From: Hymenobacter crusticola | GTDB lineage: Bacteria; Bacteroidota; Bacteroidia; Cytophagales; Hymenobacteraceae | DNA length: 64,000 nucleotides | Reading direction: 5' to 3' | NCBI RefSeq assembly: GCF_002154225.1 | Contig: NZ_MTSE01000004.1 | Location: 124,001-188,000 of the forward strand | Part shown: piece by piece, positions 32,519 through 41,048 of the stretch | Layout: each line of letters begins with the position of its first letter | Numbering within the stretch: the stretch's first letter is position 1 | Notes under the pieces: generated by a model | Told to the model about the DNA's origin: nothing | The model's input: only the letters and a program-made list of their open reading frames with translations | Database searches by the model: none | Made by a program: the position numbers and the translations under genes

Positions 32519-35047
32519 TTATTTCACTAAATTTTTAAAAGCTGATCCAAAAATTAAATAACCAGTATTGCCCGCAATTGTGCCCTCGTTTTCTCCCCAC
32601 AGAAATGGCCAGTCGTCGTAGTTTTCGAAGTGGTCGGGTTTTCTGAATAATACACCGGGCGCAACGTTGCCTGGAATAGCGGAGAAATCGGCCCTGTTAT
32701 TTCCATAAAAAACTGCCTTAGGACGAGTAGCGCCCACCGTTGCTACAAACGAATAATTATGATACGGATGGCAGCCAAATAACCAGTTAGCGACCTTGAA
32801 AGCATGGCTGGCGTCGACAATATCCGGGAAGTATTTGTTGGCAAAGCAAACGGTAGTGCCAAAACTCTGAATACCTCCGTTACCGGCCCAGTTACTAAGG
32901 CCGATAGGTACTCCGTATGGGTTGTCCTTCTCAAGCCCTTTTATGTAGTCATTGTATTTGACAACATATGGCCGCAGCTTCTCTTTGTAGGCCGCGTCCA
33001 TGTGCGGTATGGCATTTAAGGCCGTGAGCAGGTTGAAGTTGAGGTTACGCTCAAGCCCAGGCCATAAAAGCTCCTGAAATTTATTGATATACTGTTGCTC
33101 CCCGGTTGAGACGTACAGTTGAAGGTTGGTGGAAATATCTGCTGACGAACCTTCCCTACGTGCCTCATTCTGCGGCTTGTTAGCGAGCAGTTCCGTTGCC
33201 TCTTTCAGAAGCCGTTTCGACTGTTGTAAGGCTCTGGCCGAAAGATCGTCGTTATACCCCTTCAAGGCCCGGCTGGCGGCGGCAAACATCGTTGCTGCAC
33301 TAAGGTCGAGGCCGGGGTTACGGCTTGTAAACGCCCACATATCATCCTTCACCCCGCTCGACCGGCCGTCAGGAGCTACTTCGTAAGGCCGAAGGTTAGG
33401 ATTGTACGGTAGGCCGTCGGTTAGCGAAGCGGCGTCGCCAAGGTGATGGTAATTATCCAGAACGGAGTTAGTGAGCGTTTGTGACATGTGGCCGATATTC
33501 TCGGCCTGCGCTACTAGGTTCAAGGTTCCGTGCTCAATAAACTGCAATACGTCGGGCGTTCCATCCGGGCGGTGAAGATCAACATACCGTTGCTTCTGAC
33601 TGACAAACGTCTCATCGCGTAAGGGTTTGAAATACTCCCATGTCTGGACGAAGTTCTGCACCACGCTGATATTCGATCCGGTTTCGATATCGAAATCGCC
33701 GGCATCAAAAAAACCGCCTACGTTTAGCCCAGGAATTAATTCCAGTGCTTTATACTTGGTATCGGTTGTCAGCCCCTGGCTATGCAAGTCGAAGTGATCA
33801 GTGTTTGGCGGAGCCTGTCGATATCCTTCCTTGAAAGGCTCGCCGTGCCATACCCTATACGCCTCATTTACGAACATATGATCCATATGAATTGGGATCC
33901 ATACATCGCTCGTGGCATCGGTGATTTTATCGTAAACGTTATTTTCTATTAGAAAATTATTTGTTTTGACCTTGCCGTACTGAATATAATATATACCGGG
34001 AGTTTTAACGGAAGAAAAATCAAATTTCACATAGTTGTATTTATAATAATTACCCCAGGGTGCGATTTTGCTGCTAAATATTTCGGTAGCATTCCCATCG
34101 TCTCCTATTTTATATAAAGATGCTTTTGTAAGTGGTTTGTCTTTTTTGTCGAGTTCAATGACGGCAATTTTGGGCTGCGCAGGAATATAGCCCACTTGGG
34201 AGAAACCAATATTTGGCTCTCTTACCCAACTTTTAATAGCATTTGGTTCAACTGTCCAGGTTAAAACCTTGCCTGTTTTGCCTGCTGGTAGTAAACTGCG
34301 CACTACAAACCAGCCATTTTGTGCCAGCATCCGGCCGTCGAAGAGCATCAGATCGGCATCAGGCGAAGTGATTTTTACCAAACGTCCGGGTTCATCGGGT
34401 GCCAGCAGAAAAGTACGGCCAGTTTCGAGAGGAAGAGGATCAATGAATTTACCGGTTCCGCGGTCATCGGAAGTTACATACCCTTTAAACTGTTTAATTT
34501 TTTCACTGTTAGGCTTTGTAACTGTATTACTTACCGCATAACGTGGAAATCGGTTAGGGCGCCCATCCATCAAATAGGCCTTTCCCCAATATTGCGAGGG
34601 TAGAAATTCAAGATTAAATCCAGCTTTTCCTTCAAGTGCCTTGGGAACGGGTTTATCAAGGTAAACAGCTATTTCAACGCCTTTGCCCTTCGCGGTAACT
34701 ACCACTCGCGAATCAAAATCGTACTCTTTATAGCCTAACGTAGTCTCAATGGTTTGAGACGCACGATCTACCTTGCGGTTTGACATTGCCGGCACAAGAT
34801 CCCACTGCTCTGGAGTATTAGAAAGTCTCACAGCACCACCTTGCGCTGTTCTTACGCCGTGGTGAATCAATTCTATACCGGCGTTTTTTTCATCGTTAAA
34901 ACCTCCCGTAAAAAGGTTACTATATACAAGGATATTGACGCCTTGCCTCTCAAAATACTCAAGATCGTTGAGTTTTAAATCTTGGCCCGAAGCATAATTG
35001 AATGCCGCAAGTAGTAGTACTGCAAATGAGAAAAGTGTTCTTTTCAT
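32519..35047 (-). CDS. Secreted GH9 family endoglucanase-like hydrolase
   Basis: 842 residues. Signal peptide (MKRTLFSFAVLLLAAFNYAS), an N-terminal region of about 250 residues that I do not recognise, a CelD_N-type immunoglobulin-like domain (about 278-365, beginning IGFSQVGYIPAQPKIAVI), then the GH9 (alpha/alpha)6 barrel. The catalytic base pair is in GGFFDAGDFDIETGSN (Asp448, Asp451) and the acid is Glu821 in LWGENEGTIAGN, where GH9 has NE(V/I). GH9 enzymes cut beta-1,4-glucans with inversion. The gene is clearly AT-richer than its surroundings and contains one CTAG in 2.5 kb, against about 14 expected from the rest of the window. Transfer from another Bacteroidota is likely. The N-terminal region is unusual for GH9. 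Confidence 0.88.
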   Translation of the reverse strand: MKRTLFSFAVLLLAAFNYASGQDLKLNDLEYFERQGVNILVYSNLFTGGFNDEKNAGIELIHHGVRTAQGGAVRLSNTPEQWDLVPAMSNRKVDRASQTIETTLGYKEYDFDSRVVVTAKGKGVEIAVYLDKPVPKALEGKAGFNLEFLPSQYWGKAYLMDGRPNRFPRYAVSNTVTKPNSEKIKQFKGYVTSDDRGTGKFIDPLPLETGRTFLLAPDEPGRLVKITSPDADLMLFDGRMLAQNGWFVVRSLLPAGKTGKVLTWTVEPNAIKSWVREPNIGFSQVGYIPAQPKIAVIELDKKDKPLTKASLYKIGDDGNATEIFSSKIAPWGNYYKYNYVKFDFSSVKTPGIYYIQYGKVKTNNFLIENNVYDKITDATSDVWIPIHMDHMFVNEAYRVWHGEPFKEGYRQAPPNTDHFDLHSQGLTTDTKYKALELIPGLNVGGFFDAGDFDIETGSNISVVQNFVQTWEYFKPLRDETFVSQKQRYVDLHRPDGTPDVLQFIEHGTLNLVAQAENIGHMSQTLTNSVLDNYHHLGDAASLTDGLPYNPNLRPYEVAPDGRSSGVKDDMWAFTSRNPGLDLSAATMFAAASRALKGYNDDLSARALQQSKRLLKEATELLANKPQNEARREGSSADISTNLQLYVSTGEQQYINKFQELLWPGLERNLNFNLLTALNAIPHMDAAYKEKLRPYVVKYNDYIKGLEKDNPYGVPIGLSNWAGNGGIQSFGTTVCFANKYFPDIVDASHAFKVANWLFGCHPYHNYSFVATVGATRPKAVFYGNNRADFSAIPGNVAPGVLFRKPDHFENYDDWPFLWGENEGTIAGNTGYLIFGSAFKNLVK

Positions 35048-35262
35048 GTTAGTAAAAACAGCCCTATATTTAAGGATTTATACTATTCGTTAGTTTGCTA
35101 ACTTACAGGGTAAGTCGCAGCGATTACTATTTAGAGGTTTATTGTAATAGTATACTAAATAGCACTACAATCATAGGACGCTTGTACCAGAATTATTTAC
35201 GTTTCTCTAATTCAATTCATAGTAGTCTAGCCTTATGAACAATAGCTTGTAGAGCTACCAAC

Positions 35263-35296
35263 AAAAAAGCCTCATCCGCAAAGGCGAACGAGGCTT
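35263..35296 (-). terminator. Terminator of the men operon
   Basis: Stem AAGCCTC / GAGGCTT (35267-35273, 35290-35296) with inner pairing, followed on the minus strand by six T. It starts 26 bp after the menB stop. The region 35048-35262 upstream of the GH9 gene is AT-rich and must hold its promoter. Confidence 0.75.
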
Positions 35297-35321
35297 GATG
35301 AGTCAGATAACCCCTCAGTTG

Positions 35322-36146
35322 TTACGGGAACTTCGGATACTTCGAGAAGTCGGGCTGGCGCTTTTCGATGAAGGCGTTTTTGCCCTCTTTGGCTTCTTCG
35401 GAGAGGTAATACAGCAGCGTCGCATTGCCAGCTAGCTCCTGAATACCGGCTTGTCCGTCGAGCTCCGCGTTGAACGATGATTTGAGCATGCGCAACGCCA
35501 GCGGACTCTTCTCCAGAATCTTGTGGCACCAGGCTACGGTGGTTTCTTCCAGCTTATCAAGCGGCACTACTTTGTTCACAAGGCCCATGTCGAGGGCTTC
35601 TTGAGCGTCGTACTGGTCGCAGAGGAACCAGATTTCGCGGGCTTTCTTCTGGCCCACGATGCGGGCTAGGTAGCTAGCCCCGAAGCCCCCATCGAACGAG
35701 CCGACTTTCGGGCCGGTCTGGCCGAAACGGGCGTTTTCGGCAGCAATGGTTAGGTCGCAGACCACGTGCAGCACGTGGCCGCCTCCGATGGCCCAACCGG
35801 CCACCATGGCAATAACGGGCTTGGGGATGGAGCGAATCTGCTTTTGTAGGTCGAGCACGTTCAGGCGCGGTACGGTGTCTTCGCCCACGTAGCCGCCGTG
35901 GCCCCGCACGCTCTGGTCGCCGCCCGAGCAGAAGGCGCGGCCACCTTCGCCGGTCAGGATGATGACGCCGATGTCGGTACGGTCGCGGCAGATGTTCATG
36001 GCCTCAATCATTTCCTGCACCGTGAGGGGCGTGAAAGCATTGTGCACCTGCGGGCGGTTGATACTGATTTTGGCGATGCCTCCGTGCTGGGTGAAGAGGA
36101 TTTCGCGGAACTCTTTGATCGGGGTCCAGGTAAGTTGTTCTGCCAT
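35322..36146 (-). CDS. menB: 1,4-Dihydroxy-2-naphthoyl-CoA synthase MenB
   Basis: 274 residues, crotonase fold. It closes the second ring of o-succinylbenzoyl-CoA in menaquinone synthesis. The oxyanion-hole segments are [13 protein letters not shown] and [16 protein letters not shown]; the motif [14 protein letters not shown] (143-156, Asp152) is diagnostic of MenB and contains the Gly of the type I enzymes that bind bicarbonate. The C-terminus YPKFP is also typical. It is the last gene of the minus-strand menI-menF-menD-menB series and is separated from menD by a 90-bp inverted-repeat element. Confidence 0.96.
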   Translation of the reverse strand: MAEQLTWTPIKEFREILFTQHGGIAKISINRPQVHNAFTPLTVQEMIEAMNICRDRTDIGVIILTGEGGRAFCSGGDQSVRGHGGYVGEDTVPRLNVLDLQKQIRSIPKPVIAMVAGWAIGGGHVLHVVCDLTIAAENARFGQTGPKVGSFDGGFGASYLARIVGQKKAREIWFLCDQYDAQEALDMGLVNKVVPLDKLEETTVAWCHKILEKSPLALRMLKSSFNAELDGQAGIQELAGNATLLYYLSEEAKEGKNAFIEKRQPDFSKYPKFP

Positions 36147-36174
36147 GAGTGTGAGTGGAATCAGTTAAGTAAGG

Positions 36175-36264
36175 CCGTCATGCGGAGCTTATCGAAGCAT
36201 CTCTACTGCAATGGCAATCATCTACTTGGGCAGTAGAGATGCTTCGGTAAGCTTCGCATGACGG
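36175..36264. repeat. Inverted-repeat element in the menD-menB gap
   Basis: 35-bp arms (36175-36209, starting CCGTCATGCGGAGCTTA, and 36230-36264) pair at 33 of 35 positions around a 20-base loop. It fills most of the 143-bp gap between menD and menB. From memory, similar GTCATGC..GAGATGC repeats are frequent in Hymenobacter-type genomes, which would make it a dispersed non-coding element rather than a gene-specific signal. Confidence 0.75.
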
Positions 36265-36289
36265 GCAAGGGAGGGTTCTGGAGAAATGG

Positions 36290-38125
36290 TTAGACAACGG
36301 CTGCCTTCACAGCCCTACGGTATTCTTCAAAAAACTCGGCGTTGGTGGGGCTGTCGGTGGTGATTTCCAACAGCGCCGCGCCGCCTTCGGCTGCAAAGAA
36401 AACAGGTAGCGCTGATTCAAGTTCTTCGAAAGACGAAACTGCAAAATACCGCAGTCCAAAGTCGCGGGCGGTGTTCTCAGCGGTGAGCGGCTGGCGCGTC
36501 TCGAAAAACTCTTCTAGCTCCGGCTGCTGCCGCGGCCCGTCGATGATGCGGAAGATGCCACCGCCGTGGTTGTTGAACAGCACCACGCGCAGGTTGGGCG
36601 TCGGGTAGTTGTGCCAGAAGCCGTTGCGGTCGTAGAAAAACGCGACGTCGCCGGTGAACAGCACCACGGGCCGCTCCGGTTGGGCCAGGGCCGAGCCTAC
36701 GGCCGTGCTGTTGCAGCCATCGATGCCGCTGGTGCCACGGTTGGCAAACACCTCCGTGTCGGGCTTGTTGGCCAGACCTAGGATGTTGGCGTAGCGCACC
36801 GCCATGCTGTTCGCCAAGTGAATAGCGGTACGGCCAGGCACAAATTGTAAGGCTAGGTGGAAGGCGCTGAACTCGTTGAAGGGCTGCGTGGAAGCGTTGA
36901 AGAAGGTCGCCAAAAAGTCGTCGGCCCAGCTTTCGGCGCGCTGCCAGGAAGCTAGGTAGGCCGGTGCGCCCTCGTGCGCCGTAGCGTCGGGCGGCGTCAG
37001 AAGCACCCGAGGGATGGGCACGGTGCGCTGCTGGGCCGAGCGCACGGCCGGGTTTGCCACCACCACCCTAGGTTCGCGGGCGGCGGGCTCGGCCAGCATG
37101 GCTTCGAAGAACGCCGCTGGCTCCATCCGGATGATGCGCGTGAGCGACTTGAACGTATCCGCTACCGGCCCGGCAGCCTGAATGTGCCAGTGTTGCTTCG
37201 GGGCGTACTCGCGCAAATACAGCTTGAGCGCCTTCGAAATGAGCGACTGCCCAAACGTAATCAGCAGCTCCGGCCGCAAGGCTGCTTTCTGGTCCTTGTC
37301 GGGCACGGCCAGAAACACGTCCTGCCGCCCGATGGGGGCAAACGGTGTCTTTGCCTCGGGCGCAGCCGACAGGTAAACGTTGGCAATAACGTCGCCCACA
37401 ACCGGCACTTGGTAATCACTACCAAAGTGCCGCAACGCCGTCAGGAGTGCCGCGTCGTGGTGGTGCTGCCCGGTAACTACCAACGCCCGCGACGTTTGAC
37501 CTAGCTCCTGGCGCAGGGCGGCTAGCTCCGTGGTGGGGAGCGAAGGCGCGCCGGGTTGCTCGCGGATTACTTTGACTTCCTCAAAGTGGAAGGCTTCACC
37601 GCTTTTCGGGTAGAAAGGCTCCCGCAGCGGAATATTCACCTGCACGGGACCAGCCGGGAACTGCTGGGCTAGGTTGATGGCCTCCGACACAATGCGCGCC
37701 GAGTGCCACTTAGCATCGTGGTGGGTGGTGTCGGCGGGGAAAGTGGCCGCGCCCTTCACGTGGTTGCCGTAAATATCGGTCTGGCGGATGGTTTGGCCGT
37801 CGAGCTGGTCGATCCACTCCGGGGGGCGGTCGGCGGTGAAAATGATGAGGGGAATCTGTTGGAAAAAGGCTTCGGCTACGGCGGGTGCGTAGTTCAGGGC
37901 CGCCGTGCCGGAGGTGCACACCAGCGCCACCGCCCGCCGCTGGGCCTGCGCCAGACCTAGGCCGATAAAGGCGGCAGCCCGCTCATCAGGCACCGTGCGC
38001 ACGTGCAGCTCAGGGTGGCGCGCAAAGGCAATGGTGAGTGGCGCGCACCGGGAGCCGGGCGACAACACCACATCCGTAATGCCGTGCTGCGCGCAGATTT
38101 CCGCAATATTATAAACAGCCTGCAT
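36290..38125 (-). CDS. menD: SEPHCHC synthase MenD
   Basis: 611 residues, thiamine-diphosphate enzyme that joins 2-oxoglutarate-derived succinic semialdehyde to isochorismate. The N-terminal Pyr domain shows DVVLSPGSRCAPL and Glu48 in VPDERAAAFIGLG; the C-terminal PP domain shows NRGTSGIDGCNSTAVG and the Mg/ThDP motif starting TGDVAFFYDRNGF and ending LFNNHGGGIF. Length is slightly above the Escherichia enzyme. It follows menF on the minus strand with a 264-bp gap holding another long inverted repeat, and precedes menB. Confidence 0.96.
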   Translation of the reverse strand: MQAVYNIAEICAQHGITDVVLSPGSRCAPLTIAFARHPELHVRTVPDERAAAFIGLGLAQAQRRAVALVCTSGTAALNYAPAVAEAFFQQIPLIIFTADRPPEWIDQLDGQTIRQTDIYGNHVKGAATFPADTTHHDAKWHSARIVSEAINLAQQFPAGPVQVNIPLREPFYPKSGEAFHFEEVKVIREQPGAPSLPTTELAALRQELGQTSRALVVTGQHHHDAALLTALRHFGSDYQVPVVGDVIANVYLSAAPEAKTPFAPIGRQDVFLAVPDKDQKAALRPELLITFGQSLISKALKLYLREYAPKQHWHIQAAGPVADTFKSLTRIIRMEPAAFFEAMLAEPAAREPRVVVANPAVRSAQQRTVPIPRVLLTPPDATAHEGAPAYLASWQRAESWADDFLATFFNASTQPFNEFSAFHLALQFVPGRTAIHLANSMAVRYANILGLANKPDTEVFANRGTSGIDGCNSTAVGSALAQPERPVVLFTGDVAFFYDRNGFWHNYPTPNLRVVLFNNHGGGIFRIIDGPRQQPELEEFFETRQPLTAENTARDFGLRYFAVSSFEELESALPVFFAAEGGAALLEITTDSPTNAEFFEEYRRAVKAAVV

Positions 38126-38227
38126 TTTCAGTTACCAATTATCATATTACCAACTAACAGATGAGAACTGCGGTTGGATAAAGAATAAACAAGAACGTCA
38201 CGCTCCTAGAAAGTCACTACGAGAACG

Positions 38228-38331
38228 TCATGTCGACCAACGGGAGACATCTCGCGTGCAGTCGTTGCCCTGGTAAACCTACCGATCGACGTTAGCATGG
38301 CACGCGAGATGTCTCCCGCTGGTCAACATGA
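38228..38331. repeat. Inverted-repeat element in the menF-menD gap
   Basis: 32-bp arms (38228-38259, with GGGAGACATCTCGCGTGC, and 38300-38331) pair at 30 of 32 positions around a 40-base centre. It is similar in plan to the element in the menD-menB gap and shares the motif GACATCTC/GAGATG, but the arms differ. A degraded relative lies at 15201-15291. Confidence 0.75.
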
Positions 38332-38389
38332 CCGTTTTGGGTGGTTCTTACGAAATACTCAGCCATTCAGTCACTCGCTTGGAGCCTGG

Positions 38390-39649
38390 TCAATCCACCT
38401 TACCGCCTAGCACGGCCCCGGCGGTGGCTAGCTTTAGCTCCGTTTCAGTCCATTCGCGCAAGGGGTCGGAGAAGGCCGTGAGGCCCGTGCCGGCGTAGAG
38501 AATGGCCTCGTCTTCGCGCAGTTGTAGGCAGCGCAGATTGACGAACACCCGCGCTATACCTGGGTTTGGCATGTTCACCGGACCTAGGAAACCGCTGTAG
38601 TACGCCCGGTCGTAGCCCTCGTAGGCTTGCAAGAAATCCAGGGCGGCTTGGCGGGGCATGCCGCCCACGGCCGAGGTCGGGTGCAGCAGGCGCAGCATGT
38701 CGGTGGCTAGGGTAGGGTGGGGCACTTGGCGCAGGGGCACGGCAAAATCGGTGCGCAGGTGCAGCAGCTGACCCGCCGCAGCCGTGCGCGGCCCAATTTC
38801 GTCGTAGTCGCGCAGACGCAACTGCTTGAAACAACTCACGATATAGCGTGCCACTAGGGCTTGCTCCTCGATTTCCTTGCCCGTCCACATGGCGGTTTGG
38901 GGCGTGAGGTCGGGCGTAAGCGGCTGGGTGCCGGCTAGCGCCATCGTGCGAAACACGCCGTCCTCGTCTACCTCCACAAGCTTCTCGGGCGTAGCCCCGA
39001 GCCAAGTACCGGCCGACGGCGTGCTGACCAGTGACACAAACGCCGTCGGGTAGCGGCGGTGCAGTTCCCCGAAAGCTACCAACACATCGAACCCCACCGG
39101 CAATAACTGCCGCGCCGCCCTCGACGATACTACTTTGCGCAAATGCCCCTGCTCGATGGTCGCTACGGCTTTGCGCACCAAGGCCGCGTATTCGGCCCGG
39201 GTGGCGGTGTGCGGCACCGGCTGCGGACTCACGTGCCAGGTCAGCGGCGTGGAAGAGGAGGGAGGCGCGGTGCCTAGAAAGGCAAGCAGCTCCTGCATGT
39301 GGGCCTCGTCCTCTTCCTCCAAAGCGGTGCTTATTTGCAGTTCGGTGGGGTTGGCCGTGTCAAAAAAGACGTTGGCGGGCAGAAACTGGGCTGGGTTGTG
39401 GTCGGAGTCGCGGAAGGGGAAGAAAGCAAAGCCAGCGGGAGCTTTAGGCTCTAGCACGGGCGTGAGCCCCACAAAGGCGGCTTCATCGGAAAAGCTGAGG
39501 CAAAGCTGAGCCTGCTGCATGTTAGGCAAGCGCCAGAGGGCCACGGGCAAGCCTTGCTGAAAGGCAAAAGCTAGGATCTGGCGCAGCTGAATCCGAAAGT
39601 CGGGCGCTTCTCCCGGCCAGGCCACTGCGCGAAACGACGGCTTTTTCAT
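38390..39649 (-). CDS. menF: Isochorismate synthase MenF
   Basis: 419 residues, chorismate-binding fold, converting chorismate to isochorismate. The N-terminal half is variable; the catalytic half (from about 165) has GHLRKVVSSRAARQ, TWLGATPEKLVEV, TMALAGTQPL, KEIEEQALVARYI with the family's Mg-binding Glu, LHPTSAVGGMPR and IARVFVNLRCLQL. The final Glu of EWTETELKL also belongs to the signature. Its 3' neighbour is menD; its start codon overlaps the stop of the thioesterase gene by four bases (ATGA), which implies translational coupling. A salicylate or anthranilate synthase is excluded by the men context. Confidence 0.93.
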   Translation of the reverse strand: MKKPSFRAVAWPGEAPDFRIQLRQILAFAFQQGLPVALWRLPNMQQAQLCLSFSDEAAFVGLTPVLEPKAPAGFAFFPFRDSDHNPAQFLPANVFFDTANPTELQISTALEEEDEAHMQELLAFLGTAPPSSSTPLTWHVSPQPVPHTATRAEYAALVRKAVATIEQGHLRKVVSSRAARQLLPVGFDVLVAFGELHRRYPTAFVSLVSTPSAGTWLGATPEKLVEVDEDGVFRTMALAGTQPLTPDLTPQTAMWTGKEIEEQALVARYIVSCFKQLRLRDYDEIGPRTAAAGQLLHLRTDFAVPLRQVPHPTLATDMLRLLHPTSAVGGMPRQAALDFLQAYEGYDRAYYSGFLGPVNMPNPGIARVFVNLRCLQLREDEAILYAGTGLTAFSDPLREWTETELKLATAGAVLGGKVD

Positions 39650-40089
39650 GCCGCGGAGCTAGGTTTGGCGGGCAAGTCGATAACGGCCATCGTAATGCGG
39701 CTGAGGCACACCAAAGCGCCTGTTTCCTCGTGCGTGATGCGAATCTCCCACACTTGTGTGCTGCGTCCCACGTGGATGGCCGTGGCCCGCCCCACTACGT
39801 AGCCCGAGTGTACTCCTTTGATATGGTTCGCATTGATTTCCAGTCCCACACATGCTTTCTTCGTTGGGTCGACTTGCAGGGCCGCGCCGATGCTACCTAG
39901 GGTTTCGGCCAGGGCCACCGAGGCGCCGCCGTGCAGTAGGCCCATGGGCTGGTGGGTGCGGCGGTCGACGGGCATGCGGCCTACCAGGTACTTGTCGCCT
40001 ACCTCGGTAAGCTCAATACCTAGGTGCTCACTCAATGTATTGCGCGACCACTCATTGAGTTGGGCAAGATCGGGGGTGGGAAAATTCAT
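39646..40089 (-). CDS. menI: Hotdog thioesterase, probable DHNA-CoA thioesterase MenI
   Basis: 147 residues, hotdog fold. The central helix motif HQPMGLLHGGASVALAETLGS with catalytic Glu62 closely follows Escherichia coli MenI/YdiI (QPFGLLHGGASVVLAES), as do MPVDRRT before it and VGLEINANHIKG after it. The enzyme would release 1,4-dihydroxy-2-naphthoate from its CoA ester, the step after MenB. It is the first gene of the minus-strand men series and overlaps menF by four bases. The promoter should lie in the 80-bp gap to the divergent phosphatase gene. Confidence 0.9.
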   Translation of the reverse strand: MNFPTPDLAQLNEWSRNTLSEHLGIELTEVGDKYLVGRMPVDRRTHQPMGLLHGGASVALAETLGSIGAALQVDPTKKACVGLEINANHIKGVHSGYVVGRATAIHVGRSTQVWEIRITHEETGALVCLSRITMAVIDLPAKPSSAA

Positions 40090-40169
40090 GCGAAAAAAAC
40101 AAGGCCAATAAGACTTTTCCAGCGTAAAACCGCTAGTTTGGGACCTTGTTCAGCAAAGCTAGCGGGAAA

Positions 40170-40790
40170 GTGAGCGTCAAAAAAATCTACCTTATCCGGC
40201 ACGGACAAACGGACTTCAACGTGCGCGGCATTGTGCAGGGCAGCGGCGTCGACTCCAGCCTGAACGAAACCGGCCACCGGCAAGCCGCTCGTTTTTTCGC
40301 GGCTTACAAGCACGTGAAGTTCGACAAAGTCTACACCTCCACGTTGCAGCGCACCCACCAATCGGTGCAGGGCTTCTTGGACCTAGGTTTGCCCCACGAG
40401 CAGCACGCCGGCCTCAACGAGATTAGCTGGGGCGCCCGCGAAGGCACGCGCATCACGGCGGAGGAAGACGCGCAGTACCACGCCGTGCTGGAAGGCTGGA
40501 AGCAGGGCATTACCAACATCGGACTGCCCGGCGGCGAAAGTCCCGACCAAGTAGCGGCCCGCCAGCGCCCTGTCATCGACCTGATTGTTTCGCGCCCCGA
40601 GGAAGAGACCATCTTGGTGTGCATGCACGGGCGCGCCATGCGCGTGCTGCTCTGCCAACTGCTCAATTACCCGCTCAGCTGCATGGATTCGTTTGAGCAC
40701 CGCAACTTGTGCCTATACAAAGTGCATTACACCGGCTCCATGTTCTCCGTGCGCAGCTTTATGGATGTTGTGCATTTGCAACCAACCTAA
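40170..40790 (+). CDS. Histidine phosphatase superfamily protein
   Basis: 206 residues from GTG 40170; an in-frame TTG at 40146 is less likely because the fold begins with KKIYLIRHGQTDFN right after the GTG. The catalytic RHG motif is at KIYLIRHGQTD; the second His is in VCMHGRAMRVLL; Glu in NEISWGAREG acts as the proton donor. Members dephosphorylate sugar phosphates or phosphoglycerate, and some are alpha-ribazole phosphatases; the substrate is not predictable. It is divergent from menI. Confidence 0.9.
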   Translation: MSVKKIYLIRHGQTDFNVRGIVQGSGVDSSLNETGHRQAARFFAAYKHVKFDKVYTSTLQRTHQSVQGFLDLGLPHEQHAGLNEISWGAREGTRITAEEDAQYHAVLEGWKQGITNIGLPGGESPDQVAARQRPVIDLIVSRPEEETILVCMHGRAMRVLLCQLLNYPLSCMDSFEHRNLCLYKVHYTGSMFSVRSFMDVVHLQPT

Positions 40791-40990
40791 GCACATACCT
40801 AGGTGCTTTTGTCTTCTGTGCGGCCTGCGTCGTGGTGGGTTGTGAGCAGGCGCTTTGGTAGTAAAATAACGACTTAGGTCGGGCAGCTTGTATTTCGCCG
40901 GGGCGCCACCAAATGGTGCTGCCAACGAACGCGGCCTGGCACGTTCCTGCGGGTTGGGTTGTATTTGACCCCTATCTAGGTGTACTTTGG

Positions 40991-41021
40991 TTTGCTTGCC
41001 CGGAATTTCGGGCTAATTTTG
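40991..41021 (+). promoter_or_regulatory. Bacteroidota sigma-A-type promoter of the E2 gene
   Basis: TTTG at 40991-40994, exactly 19 bp, then TAATTTTG at 41014-41021: both boxes and the spacing match the consensus. A start near 41028 would leave a leader of about 20 bases before ATG 41049. Confidence 0.75.
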
Positions 41022-41048
41022 ACGCCTCAACTCCAACCCAAGAAGCAA

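Noticed and set aside
36175..38331. CRISPR array or riboswitch
   Set aside because: The repeats are two different inverted-repeat elements, not direct repeats with spacers, and no cas genes are near; no known riboswitch core is visible.
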